The notes below the pieces were generated by a model. The model ran no database searches. It worked only from the letters and a program-made list of their open reading frames with translations, and had not been told where the DNA came from. Shown in pieces: positions 7,101 through 14,340 of a stretch of 21,439 bases of DNA. Source of the stretch: JBBRMW01 sp038239365 (GTDB taxonomy: Bacteria > Chloroflexota > Anaerolineae > Aggregatilineales > UBA2796); the NCBI GenBank assembly GCA_038239365.1, contig JBBSEU010000070.1, forward strand, positions 1 through 21,439. The letters run 5' to 3'. Position 1 is the first letter of the stretch. Each line of letters opens with the position of its first letter. The position numbers and the translations under genes are program-made.

Positions 7101-8837
7101 CTACTTCACCGGCGTTGCCGTGCTGCACGCCGGGTAGTTGACACACGCATCGGGCACAAGTTTTCCGTTTTCATCGAAGCGTCCATTTTTGATATTGTTC
7201 AGATCAACGCGCTCCGGGTGATCTGGATTCGGCATCACGCAGTCAATCGCGCCGAGCGAGTTTTCTGGCACCCGGCTAATGAGTTGCGGCTGCTCCGGGT
7301 TGAAGTAGTTATAAGTAATACGCGAAATGCCTTCAACGGCTTTCCAGGTATCCAGCGAACCGATCCCATCCGGATTGGCGCGCGATTCCCAGATATAGAC
7401 GGTGATGATGTAATTGCCGCCCGGCGAGTAAACGATCCCGGCATCGCTGACGTTTGCACCATCCCGTGCCGTACCACCCCAACCGTTCTTGTGGGCAATG
7501 CGTGTGCCCGGCGGAATACCCAGTTCCAGCAAACGCCCGATCATATTGCCGCTCATCAACTCGATCATTTGCTTGCATTCCATCTGAGTATAGTTGTTAG
7601 GGTAAATTGTCCTCAAACCGCTTCCATATTCTGAGCAATCGTAAAGTTCTTGCAACAGAATCGCCATATCCTCGGAGGTGGTCTGACTATACGGGTCAGG
7701 ATGCGCGTTATACAGCTTGTTAGGGCTGGTTTTGGGTGCGCCAATATTGAATTGCAAAGATTTATCGCCCACATACAGCGGCGCGTCAATGAAGGTATTC
7801 TTTGCGCCAAGCGCCTGCACCGTCTGGATAACTTGCTGTAGTCCGTCACGCAGCATGGCATTCGCGTCATTGCCCACGCCCGATGTTTGCATCAAATAGT
7901 TTGAGGCACTGTCACTGCTGCAAATCAATGAGGCGGCCAGTAACCACTTCAAATCTGAGGATGGCTCAAATGTGAGCGTGCGGAAACGATTCAACAGGAT
8001 CGGAATTTTGATGGTACTCATCGCCGAAAACGCCACGTCCGGGTTGATCGACATTTCCTTACCCGTCTGCAAATCAATCACGGTCACAGCACCAATCGTG
8101 GCCGGACTATCGAATGGTAAGCCTTTGCCGCCCAGATAATCAATGTTTTTCAGGTATTCCAGGATCGCGCTTTTGAGCGTATCCATGTTCTTATCATGCG
8201 CGCCCTCACTTTTGAGCGGTAACGTCACGCGCCGATTGGTAGGCCGCCGCAGTGCCTTATCGATCAGATCGCGTGCTGCCTCAAGATCGATGCGCGCGCC
8301 ATTCGCCCCGGAGTTGAAGGTCATCGTTGTGAAATCGAATGAGGCACTGCCCGCCCGCTGTTCATAACGTGCCGCTACATCCTTCAAAAACTCGGTCAGT
8401 TTGGCGGGTTGATAATCGGCGGCCAATGGCAAATCGACGGGCGCTGTCGGGCGACGCCACAGGTAATTCCAGAAATCGCGCCAATAGTTGGTTGATCCGG
8501 CGGCGCGGCTCTGCACCTGACCGCGCATTTGATCGTCTTTGGTATAAAAGCCGATTTGTGCAGGCATCAACAGGATCGCACTGTCGCCATAATCAAGTTG
8601 AATCGGCTGGCTGTAGACGTAACTCCATGCTTTCGAGGCTTCGGTGAGCGACATACCACCCACCGGCACACCACCTACCGTAATATCCGTTTGCAGCACA
8701 TCCCGCGTGGCCGAAAAGCGCGCCAGTTCGATTGCCAGCAGCACCAGCGCCGCCAGCAGCAGTCCGCCCGATAGCAGCGCCAGAATCGGCAGCCGTATCG
8801 AAGACCGCCGCGCCGTGCCCAGCCCTGTAACACTCAT
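7101..8837 (-). CDS. Membrane-anchored VanW-like/class A beta-lactamase-like serine hydrolase
   Basis: A 578-aa envelope protein. Residues ~15-40 are one hydrophobic segment (signal anchor). Residues ~50-235 resemble the peptidoglycan-binding modules of VanW/YoaR-type proteins, with VGGVPVGGMSLTEA and NSGANGARIDLEAA. The C-terminal part is a class A beta-lactamase/transpeptidase-like fold with S274-T-I-K277 (SxxK), S308-D309-S310 in the SDN position, and K450-N-G452 in the KTG position. The SxxK-to-SDS distance is only about 34 residues, shorter than in true beta-lactamases, and Asn is replaced in SDN, so wall-remodelling hydrolase or binding protein is more likely than antibiotic hydrolysis. 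The ATG at 8837 follows AGAGGAGAA. It is the last gene of the minus unit with the Nudix and PP2C-like genes. The C-terminal ~50 residues form a Cys- and Pro-rich tail. Confidence 0.85.
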   Translation of the reverse strand: MSVTGLGTARRSSIRLPILALLSGGLLLAALVLLAIELARFSATRDVLQTDITVGGVPVGGMSLTEASKAWSYVYSQPIQLDYGDSAILLMPAQIGFYTKDDQMRGQVQSRAAGSTNYWRDFWNYLWRRPTAPVDLPLAADYQPAKLTEFLKDVAARYEQRAGSASFDFTTMTFNSGANGARIDLEAARDLIDKALRRPTNRRVTLPLKSEGAHDKNMDTLKSAILEYLKNIDYLGGKGLPFDSPATIGAVTVIDLQTGKEMSINPDVAFSAMSTIKIPILLNRFRTLTFEPSSDLKWLLAASLICSSDSASNYLMQTSGVGNDANAMLRDGLQQVIQTVQALGAKNTFIDAPLYVGDKSLQFNIGAPKTSPNKLYNAHPDPYSQTTSEDMAILLQELYDCSEYGSGLRTIYPNNYTQMECKQMIELMSGNMIGRLLELGIPPGTRIAHKNGWGGTARDGANVSDAGIVYSPGGNYIITVYIWESRANPDGIGSLDTWKAVEGISRITYNYFNPEQPQLISRVPENSLGAIDCVMPNPDHPERVDLNNIKNGRFDENGKLVPDACVNYPACSTATPVK

Positions 8838-8856
8838 CCCTTGTTCTCCTCTAACA

Positions 8857-9354
8857 TTAAAGTTGCTGTCCAGCGCGATCCGCGATGGCGGCCTTGATCA
8901 CCTGTCGATGAAATGTTACCAGCGGCGGCGCATCATTCGGATCGATCCAGCGATAATCGAGTAGTTCCCCGCTCAACTGAATACGCTCAACATCGTCTGG
9001 TAACACTCGACACAAGAACGCAATATCCAGGTGATTGGGTAAGTAGTCCGTACTCGAAATGAGCAGCGGCTTTTCGACAATTACATGTAAAGCCGTTTCT
9101 TCAAGCAGTTCACGGGCAATGGTCTGTTCGGGACTTTCGCCGCGATTCATCCAGCCGCCGGGCAGTCCCCACGGAAACTTCGGGTGAAAGACATGCTCAA
9201 CAATCAGCACGCGGCCTGCCTCATCAAACACTGCGCCAACCGTCCCCGCCGTAACCCAGGGCTGCACTGCCCGCCGCCACACGATCTGCGCCGCACGAAT
9301 TGACCAGGGTGCGCGCTGTATCAGGTTGGCAAGCCGTCGTTTGCGTGAAGTCAT
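8857..9354 (-). CDS. Nudix hydrolase
   Basis: A 165-aa hydrolase of nucleoside-diphosphate-linked substrates. The Nudix box starts at GWMNRGE and runs to RELLEET, fitting Gx5Ex7RExxEE, but the residue after EET is Ala where Gly is usual. The metal-binding Glu residues are all present. The N-terminus is basic with an amphipathic stretch and no signal peptide. Substrate is unknown. The start is placed at the ATG at 9354, 7 nt after the upstream stop codon; an in-frame TTG at 9360 is possible. No good Shine-Dalgarno precedes it, so translation is probably coupled to the PP2C-like gene. It lies 19 nt before the serine hydrolase start. Confidence 0.92.
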   Translation of the reverse strand: MTSRKRRLANLIQRAPWSIRAAQIVWRRAVQPWVTAGTVGAVFDEAGRVLIVEHVFHPKFPWGLPGGWMNRGESPEQTIARELLEETALHVIVEKPLLISSTDYLPNHLDIAFLCRVLPDDVERIQLSGELLDYRWIDPNDAPPLVTFHRQVIKAAIADRAGQQL

Positions 9355-9361
9355 TGGCAAA

Positions 9362-11545
9362 TCATTTGGGGGTTGCGCTTAACGTTCCGCCTGAGAAGTA
9401 GTAAAGAACCTGCCCCGACGTAACATAGATATTGCTGCCATCGGCAAAAACACTGCTCAGGCGTTGGAAGGCATTCTCATCAGACGCCTTGAATCGCCCC
9501 TGAAAAGTGCCCGACAACGTAAATTCATATACCGATTGATCGGTCGGATCGGTCACGAAAATAGCTGGGAGTGGCGAATTATTATCCATATACATGGCAT
9601 TTGTCGCTCTCAGCTTTCCTTCGGGCAAGCCGCTCAAATCGAAAACCTGCTCAGCGCCCGCGTTATATTTTTTGAGTGTGCCATCCGCGAAGGCAACGAA
9701 GATGTTGCCTTTTTCGTCGATAGCGAAATCGACAGCATTACCCAGTTTGCGCTGGTACTCCGCCCCGAAGTATTCCTCTGGTGGGTTTGGGTAAGTCGTA
9801 CCCGATGGCAGATAGCGCCAAATCTGGTTAGCAGGGGGATCAAGGATGTACAACTTTTCCTGAAAGGATCGAATCGCAATCGGCGCTTTCCAGCGTTCTG
9901 CGCCCTGCAAGGGTTGCGATGTGGCAGGCGCGAAGGTGGGCGAATAAGTGACGAGGATACCCTGCGTATCCAGCGCCACCAGCGCGTGCGAATTGCGAAT
10001 GCCGCCTTCATCCAGCCAGATCATATCCACGATCTTCTTGACCGAATACGAAGCCACCGCCGAACCCAACTGCACAATGGGTGGCGGTTGCGCGCCGCGT
10101 GTGCCGATCTGATCGGGCTTGGTAAGGGTGTCGCGGTAAATCGCGCTCTGTGTCGTATCAAGCGTGTACAAATCCGCCCCGGCCTGCACAATCACCGCAC
10201 CCAATTTGGCCGCCGAACCGAAGTTGCGAAGCGGCGTCACGGCGACTCGCGTCACTTTGGCATATTCGTCCAGCACCCCCTGCGCTTGTGCCCGAATTTT
10301 GACCAGCACCGGATCAGAGCGGCCAGGGCGCAGCTTTTCGGCTTCATCGACACGCTGCAAAACGGCCAGCCACAAAGTCTTAACGCGATCTGAATTGGTA
10401 CGCGGTTCGGCGGCAGCCGCATTGGCTTGCGACTGTACCTGATTGACCAGGCTATCGTAGTTTGTTTCATCAACCTGAGAGAGCCGCAGCGCCACCACCA
10501 CAAAGACCACCACGACAGGGATCAGAATTGCCAGCCCAACCGCCATCGTAGCCGGGATATGCGCGCGTCCATCCGCCGGTTCGGGCAGCAGCCGATCCAG
10601 TATCCCATTCAGTACGCGCGCGATTCCCTTGAGCAGCCACGCTAACGCCCGCGCAATCGCCCGAAACACGCCACGTAGTCCACCCGACGCATCAATCGGT
10701 TTAGCCTGCTTTGACGGTTTAGGCGCTTCAACAGGCGGCGAATCGATTTTGGCGGGTTCGGCACTGGTAAAGACTGGCTCAGCGACAGTCACAATGGGTA
10801 TCGGCGTCGGAATTGGAGTTGATAAAGGTGCTTTCGGCAGTTTTGGCGGAAGCGATATCGCAGTTCCGGCGATGGCAAAATGAATGATCATCGCTTGCGT
10901 TTTGGGCGCGGCCAATCGTTTGAGTGCATCCTGCATTGCCGCGATCTCTGCCGAACCCAATGCCACCATTAACTTTTCCGGGTCAGCCGCCGCCAAACCC
11001 GCATCACTCAGGATAACCGTATGCCCCGGCGCGATCTCATAATGGGCTAACTTAACATCCGGCGACGGACTGTAGCCAAGTGGCAAACCATTCAGTGCAT
11101 ATTCATCGCGCGGATCACTGGGCGCGCTGGTAAACGTATCGCCCTGACGCAGCAGACTCAGACATGCGCCTGTCCGTGCCAGATAAATTTCGCGGCCACG
11201 CAGCACCAGACAGATAATATTGGCTTGATACTGATCACCTGCCGTCGTGTTATAGGTTAGCAGATAGCCATTCACGCCCGTAATCGCTTCACGTAAACCG
11301 CTCGTGACGCTGCCGCTGCTCCGAAAATATAAATCGGCGGACATGCGGGCAATTTCTTCATAAAACGCGGCTTGTCCCTGAACGGTTCCAGCAGGCGTGA
11401 CCAGCGTAAAAAAGGTATCCAATTCGCGGCCACGCTGCGCCTTTTTCGGCGGCGACTCAACCAAAGCACCGGGCGGTGTGGCGCTCACGGCGCGTCCACC
11501 TACCACCAGCAAATGCCCAACCAGTGCTTCGAGTTCTCCGATCAT
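9362..11545 (-). CDS. Degenerate PP2C-like protein with transmembrane segment and predicted beta-propeller
   Basis: A 727-aa protein in three parts. Residues 1-~225 resemble a PP2C-type Ser/Thr phosphatase domain (IYLARTGACLSLLRQGD, then GHTVILSDAGLAAAD), but the metal-binding signatures are altered: GACL replaces GDSR, SDAGL replaces SDGL, and no N-terminal DGMGG motif is seen. A Pro-rich linker (~230-290) follows, then an amphipathic basic segment and one transmembrane helix at ~332-353 (IPVVVVFVVVALRL). The rest is extracytoplasmic: a helical stretch, then repeated strands such as LYTLDTTQSAIYR, LYILDPPANQIWRY and IFVAFADGTLKKY, resembling an NHL/beta-propeller. A transmembrane sensor or scaffold role is inference. 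The ATG at 11545 has only weak Shine-Dalgarno support. It heads the Nudix and serine-hydrolase unit. Confidence 0.78.
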   Translation of the reverse strand: MIGELEALVGHLLVVGGRAVSATPPGALVESPPKKAQRGRELDTFFTLVTPAGTVQGQAAFYEEIARMSADLYFRSSGSVTSGLREAITGVNGYLLTYNTTAGDQYQANIICLVLRGREIYLARTGACLSLLRQGDTFTSAPSDPRDEYALNGLPLGYSPSPDVKLAHYEIAPGHTVILSDAGLAAADPEKLMVALGSAEIAAMQDALKRLAAPKTQAMIIHFAIAGTAISLPPKLPKAPLSTPIPTPIPIVTVAEPVFTSAEPAKIDSPPVEAPKPSKQAKPIDASGGLRGVFRAIARALAWLLKGIARVLNGILDRLLPEPADGRAHIPATMAVGLAILIPVVVVFVVVALRLSQVDETNYDSLVNQVQSQANAAAAEPRTNSDRVKTLWLAVLQRVDEAEKLRPGRSDPVLVKIRAQAQGVLDEYAKVTRVAVTPLRNFGSAAKLGAVIVQAGADLYTLDTTQSAIYRDTLTKPDQIGTRGAQPPPIVQLGSAVASYSVKKIVDMIWLDEGGIRNSHALVALDTQGILVTYSPTFAPATSQPLQGAERWKAPIAIRSFQEKLYILDPPANQIWRYLPSGTTYPNPPEEYFGAEYQRKLGNAVDFAIDEKGNIFVAFADGTLKKYNAGAEQVFDLSGLPEGKLRATNAMYMDNNSPLPAIFVTDPTDQSVYEFTLSGTFQGRFKASDENAFQRLSSVFADGSNIYVTSGQVLYYFSGGTLSATPK

Positions 11546-11583
11546 TGCCCTGTTTCAGTTGACCTTCGATTAAGATAAGAACG

Positions 11584-11612
11584 ATTGTAGCGGGCTTGGT
11601 GGCTCACGGCGA
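11584..11612 (-). promoter_or_regulatory. Possible promoter of the PP2C-like/Nudix/hydrolase unit
   Basis: TACAAT at 11584-11589 on the minus strand is a good -10 box, 38 nt from the start codon. The -35 region 17 nt away reads TCGCCG, which is poor, so the assignment rests on the -10 alone. Confidence 0.3.
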
Positions 11613-11687
11613 GTCGCCCTCATGGAATGTTCAGATCATGTCGCAAACGTATAAAAAACAAACTGATCAGCGGGCATTACACGTTTT

Positions 11688-11696
11688 CTATTTCTA
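11688..11696 (+). repeat. Left copy of the target-site repeat flanking the IS
   Basis: CTATTTCTA here recurs at 12768-12776 on the other side of the element. If the ends are taken as symmetric 15-bp repeats, the duplicated target is the last 6 bases (TTTCTA, 11691-11696) and the first CTA coincides with the element end. Confidence 0.8.
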
Positions 11697-11712
11697 TAGG
11701 GCTTACGCAAAG

Positions 11713-11729
11713 GAGCCAAAGGAAGGCTC
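11713..11729 (+). other. Small hairpin in the IS leader
   Basis: GAGCC and GGCTC, 5 bp each, enclose AAAGGAA just inside the left end, 18 nt before the transposase ATG. It could hide Shine-Dalgarno-like bases in transcripts that read into the element from outside, a known way IS elements limit transposition. The role here is inference. Confidence 0.4.
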
Positions 11730-11747
11730 AGGCGATAAACTAAAGGG

Positions 11748-12764
11748 ATGAACAAAGTAACCCGCCTTGATTATTGTCAATTTCTGCTGGTGAGCCAGAC
11801 GAACTACACGCTGACGTATTTTGCGGAGCATAGCGCAGGCTTTAGCCACGATGCGGTGAAACGGTATTTGGAGGAAGACAAACTGACAGCACGGATGGTG
11901 TGGGAGAATGTGGGCGGTCAAGTGGTGACGAGTGAGCAAGGCTACTTGGCGTTCGATGACACGGTGCTGGATCATGATACTGCCAGAAAGATAGAATTGG
12001 TACGGCGGCAATACAGTGGGAATGCTCATGCGGTTATCAAAGGCATTGGGGTGGTGACTTGCGTGTATATCAACCCAGACACCAACCAGTTCTGGATCAT
12101 TGACTACCGCATTTATGACCCGGAGCGCGACGGCAAGAGCAAACTCGACCATGTGCGCGAGATGTTGGACAACGCCCTGACGGACAAGAACCTGCCCTTT
12201 CGTGGGGTGTTGATGGATAGTTGGTATGCCGAACGCAAACTGATGTTGCACATTGAACGCTTGAATAAAGTCTACTACTGTCCCTTGAAGGACAATCGGC
12301 AAGTGGATGAGACGGGCGGCGAACGCGGTTATCAGCGTGTGGATAGCTTGATGTGGACTGAACACCAAGTTCAGCATGGAAAAACGCTGCACATCAAGGA
12401 CTTTCCCAAAAGTCATCAGCTGAAACTGTTCCGGTTGGTGCTTTCCTCCAAGCGCACGGACTTTATCGCTACTAACGATTTTGCTCAGGATTTGACGCAA
12501 GCCACTCAAGAGGTGTGTGGCTTGCGTTGGAAGATTGAGCAGTTTCACCGAGGAACTAAGCAAACTACCGGCATCGAAGGCTGTCAGTGCCGTTTGGCGC
12601 GTATTCAACGCAACCATATTGCCTGTGCCATTTTGGTTTGGGTGCGCCTCAACCAGCTTGCTCAACAGACGGCTTCCACCATTTATCAACTTAAACAAGG
12701 GTTGCTCGACGATTATATGCGTTCTCAATTGCGCTCACCTGCTATTCAAATGCAGTTTGCGTAA
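11748..12764 (+). CDS. DDE transposase
   Basis: A 338-aa transposase that cuts and rejoins the element ends. The RNase H-like catalytic triad is visible as D70/D71 (LAFDDTVLD), D157 (VLMDSWYA) and E264 (LRWKIEQFHR). The family is common in cyanobacteria and Chloroflexota, with conserved stretches such as ELVRRQYSGN, FWIIDYRIYDPE and CQCRLARIQRNHIACAILVW. The reading frame is intact from the ATG at 11748 to the TAA at 12762-12764, which sits within the right inverted repeat. AAAGGG abuts the ATG directly, so it is a poor ribosome site and translation should be weak. A long antisense frame over the same bases is not considered real. Confidence 0.95.
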   Translation: MNKVTRLDYCQFLLVSQTNYTLTYFAEHSAGFSHDAVKRYLEEDKLTARMVWENVGGQVVTSEQGYLAFDDTVLDHDTARKIELVRRQYSGNAHAVIKGIGVVTCVYINPDTNQFWIIDYRIYDPERDGKSKLDHVREMLDNALTDKNLPFRGVLMDSWYAERKLMLHIERLNKVYYCPLKDNRQVDETGGERGYQRVDSLMWTEHQVQHGKTLHIKDFPKSHQLKLFRLVLSSKRTDFIATNDFAQDLTQATQEVCGLRWKIEQFHRGTKQTTGIEGCQCRLARIQRNHIACAILVWVRLNQLAQQTASTIYQLKQGLLDDYMRSQLRSPAIQMQFA

Positions 12765-12767
12765 GTC

Positions 12768-12776
12768 CTATTTCTA
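12768..12776 (+). repeat. Right copy of the target-site repeat flanking the IS
   Basis: CTATTTCTA matches the copy at 11688-11696. Its last six bases are the proposed duplication; they are followed immediately by GAAAGG, the ribosome site of the glycosyltransferase. Confidence 0.8.
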
Positions 12777-12790
12777 GAAAGGTAAATATC

Positions 12791-14077
12791 ATGACCCGAT
12801 TTCTAATTGCAACAATGGCCGTTCCCGGACACATCACGCCGTTTGCGCCCATCGCCCGTGAACTTACCCAACGCGGACATGAGGTGGCATGGTATAGCAG
12901 CCAGTTCTTCAAAGACAAAATTGAAGCGTCGGGCGCGCGCTTCTTCCCGATCAAAAGTGCCATCGACTACGGCGATAACGATTACAACCGTTATTGGCCC
13001 GAACGGGCGACATTGAAGGGTTTAGACCAGGTGAAATTTGATTTCATCAACCTGTTTGTGGGTTCAATTGAAGGACAATATGAGGATTTGCTGGAAATCC
13101 TCAAGGATTTCAAGGCCGACGTACTTCTGCACGATTCGGCAGTGGTGGCCGCCATGTGGCTTGGCCTGGCCGGACGGCTCCCAACGGCCATGCTGAATAT
13201 CAGTGTTGCCCATTTTCCAAGCCGAGACCTTGCCCCATTCGGGCTGGGTGTGCTGCCAGATTCATCTACACCCGGACATTTCCGCAATCGGATAATGAAT
13301 TTTATGGGTAACAATGTCATCATGCGTCCGGTCAATCAAGCATACATCGATGTTGCGAAACGCCATCACATGCCCGTTTTTCCATTCCGCCCGACGCCAT
13401 CACCATTCCTCACCTTGCAACCATCCGTCCCTGAAATTGAGTACCGCATCAGCGATCTGCCGCCGACTTTGCACTACATTGGCGCGCTGCTGCCACTCAC
13501 GCCGGAGTTTACGCCGCCTGTTTGGTGGGCTGAGATCACTCAGTCCAGCAAGGCTATCGTCCTTGTTACACAGGGCACAATCGCTACGAACAGCGAACAA
13601 CTCATCCAGCCAACACTCCAGGCACTGGAAACGGAAAATGTGCGCGTGATCGCTACGACTGGCGGAAAGACAGCCGCAGAACTTGGTTTACAGGTCCCGG
13701 CAAATGCGCGTGTCGAACCGTTCATCCCATTCGTGCCGCTGATGAAGCACGTCGCTGTGTACATTACCAACGGCGGATTCGGCGGCGTGATGATCGCACT
13801 GGCAAACGGTGTCCCGGTCATCGGCGGCGGAAATACGGAAGACAAGGCGGAAGTCAATAACCGATTGACGTATGCAGGCATTGGGATCAATCTGAAAACT
13901 CCCACGCCCACGCCTGATCAATTACACCAGGCTGTCCAAACCATACTCAAAACGCCCGGTTACAAACAAAATGCCCAGAAAGTGCAGGCTGCCCTTGCCC
14001 GCCACGACGCGCCGCATGAGGCCGCCGACCTGCTCGAAAAGTTGGCCGCCACTCGCCAACCGATTTTGAATGCTTGA
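12791..14077 (+). CDS. GT1-like glycosyltransferase (MGT/UGT type)
   Basis: A 428-aa, two-domain GT-B enzyme that likely moves an NDP-sugar onto a lipid or small molecule. The N-terminus (FLIATMAVPGHITPFAPIARELTQRGHEVAWYSS) is typical of acceptor-binding domains of this family. The donor site is in the C-terminal half: VTQGTIATNSE, then FIPFVPLMKHVAVYITNGGFGGVM, then ALANGVPVIGGGNTEDKAEVNNR. In the usual signature His-Gly-Gly is expected; here it is Asn-Gly-Gly, so the sugar preference may differ. It has no signal peptide. The ATG at 12791 follows AAAGG (12778-12782). The insertion sequence lies only 20 nt upstream, so the gene's original promoter is probably separated from it. Confidence 0.9.
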   Translation: MTRFLIATMAVPGHITPFAPIARELTQRGHEVAWYSSQFFKDKIEASGARFFPIKSAIDYGDNDYNRYWPERATLKGLDQVKFDFINLFVGSIEGQYEDLLEILKDFKADVLLHDSAVVAAMWLGLAGRLPTAMLNISVAHFPSRDLAPFGLGVLPDSSTPGHFRNRIMNFMGNNVIMRPVNQAYIDVAKRHHMPVFPFRPTPSPFLTLQPSVPEIEYRISDLPPTLHYIGALLPLTPEFTPPVWWAEITQSSKAIVLVTQGTIATNSEQLIQPTLQALETENVRVIATTGGKTAAELGLQVPANARVEPFIPFVPLMKHVAVYITNGGFGGVMIALANGVPVIGGGNTEDKAEVNNRLTYAGIGINLKTPTPTPDQLHQAVQTILKTPGYKQNAQKVQAALARHDAPHEAADLLEKLAATRQPILNA

Positions 14078-14100
14078 CTTTCAAGTTCATCGCGTCTGTC

Positions 14101-14248
14101 TTAGCGTTGCGTTTTAATTCGGTCTGTTTTTCATTTGCTAACGAACCTCATACACCTGCTTCACCTGCTTTGCAGGTGAAACACCGTCACTAACAGCCTG
14201 CTTTGATGCGTTTGCCCTGCTTAAACGCTTGAGTGTTAGCGCCGTTTT
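14101..14248 (+). repeat. Nested palindromic repeat in the glycosyltransferase-glycosidase gap (attC-like, uncertain)
   Basis: This 263-bp gap (14078-14340) has no gene. It holds an outer inverted pair GCTAAC (14137-14142)/GTTAGC (14235-14240), inside which CTCA and TGAG can also pair. A perfect inner hairpin follows, TTCACCTGC-TTT-GCAGGTGAA (14160-14180), and a second, GCGTTT/AAACGC (14208-14213/14223-14228). Imperfect direct copies of TTAGCG...CGTTTT lie at 14101-14115 and 14236-14248. The outer core with unequal spacers recalls an integron attC site, but the outer bases do not meet the GTTRRRY consensus, so this is a suggestion only. Confidence 0.4.
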
Positions 14249-14274
14249 GAGACTGTGCTACTACTCATTAGAAT
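14247..14274 (+). promoter_or_regulatory. Promoter of the glycosidase-metY operon
   Basis: TTGAGA (14247-14252) and TAGAAT (14269-14274) are separated by 16 nt, each differing from consensus by one base. The start codon is 66 nt downstream of the -10 and is preceded by AAAGGA. Confidence 0.65.
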
Positions 14275-14340
14275 AGAGCGCAATCTCCGCTTCAGGAGTC
14301 CGTCAAACTGGATAGACGCGAAACACTCAAAGGACAGAAA

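Larger units (their letters stand above)
11697..12770 (+). mobile_element. Complete insertion sequence, 1074 bp, IS4/IS701-like
   Basis: The element runs between inverted ends TAGGGCTTACGCAAA (11697-11711) and its complement with one mismatch (12756-12770, reading TAGGACTTACGCAAA on the minus strand). It holds one transposase gene, whose TAA lies inside the right end, so the last codons are part of the terminal repeat. The flanks carry a direct repeat (CTATTTCTA; TTTCTA if the ends are drawn symmetrically). The reconstructed target contains the perfect palindrome TTTCTAGAAA, 12771-12780. An intact gene, near-identical ends and clean duplication imply a recent, possibly active insertion. The exact ISfinder family is not certain. 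Confidence 0.92.

Noticed and set aside
7101..8837. The serine hydrolase as a genuine antibiotic-resistance beta-lactamase.
   Set aside because: The SDN motif and spacing depart from class A enzymes, and VanW-like modules point to cell-wall function.
9464..10393. A 309-codon plus-strand frame inside the PP2C-like gene.
   Set aside because: The translation is Arg/His/Ser-rich and lacks motifs, while the minus-strand frame is continuous with recognisable domains.
11703..12728. A 341-codon open frame on the minus strand over the transposase.
   Set aside because: It is antisense to a gene with an obvious DDE triad and known family sequence; its translation has no domain features and is explained by codon bias of the sense strand.
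14160..14180. The perfect 9-bp hairpin as a terminator for the glycosyltransferase.
   Set aside because: No T-run follows and it lies about 80 nt after the stop within a larger repeat structure, so termination is not supported.
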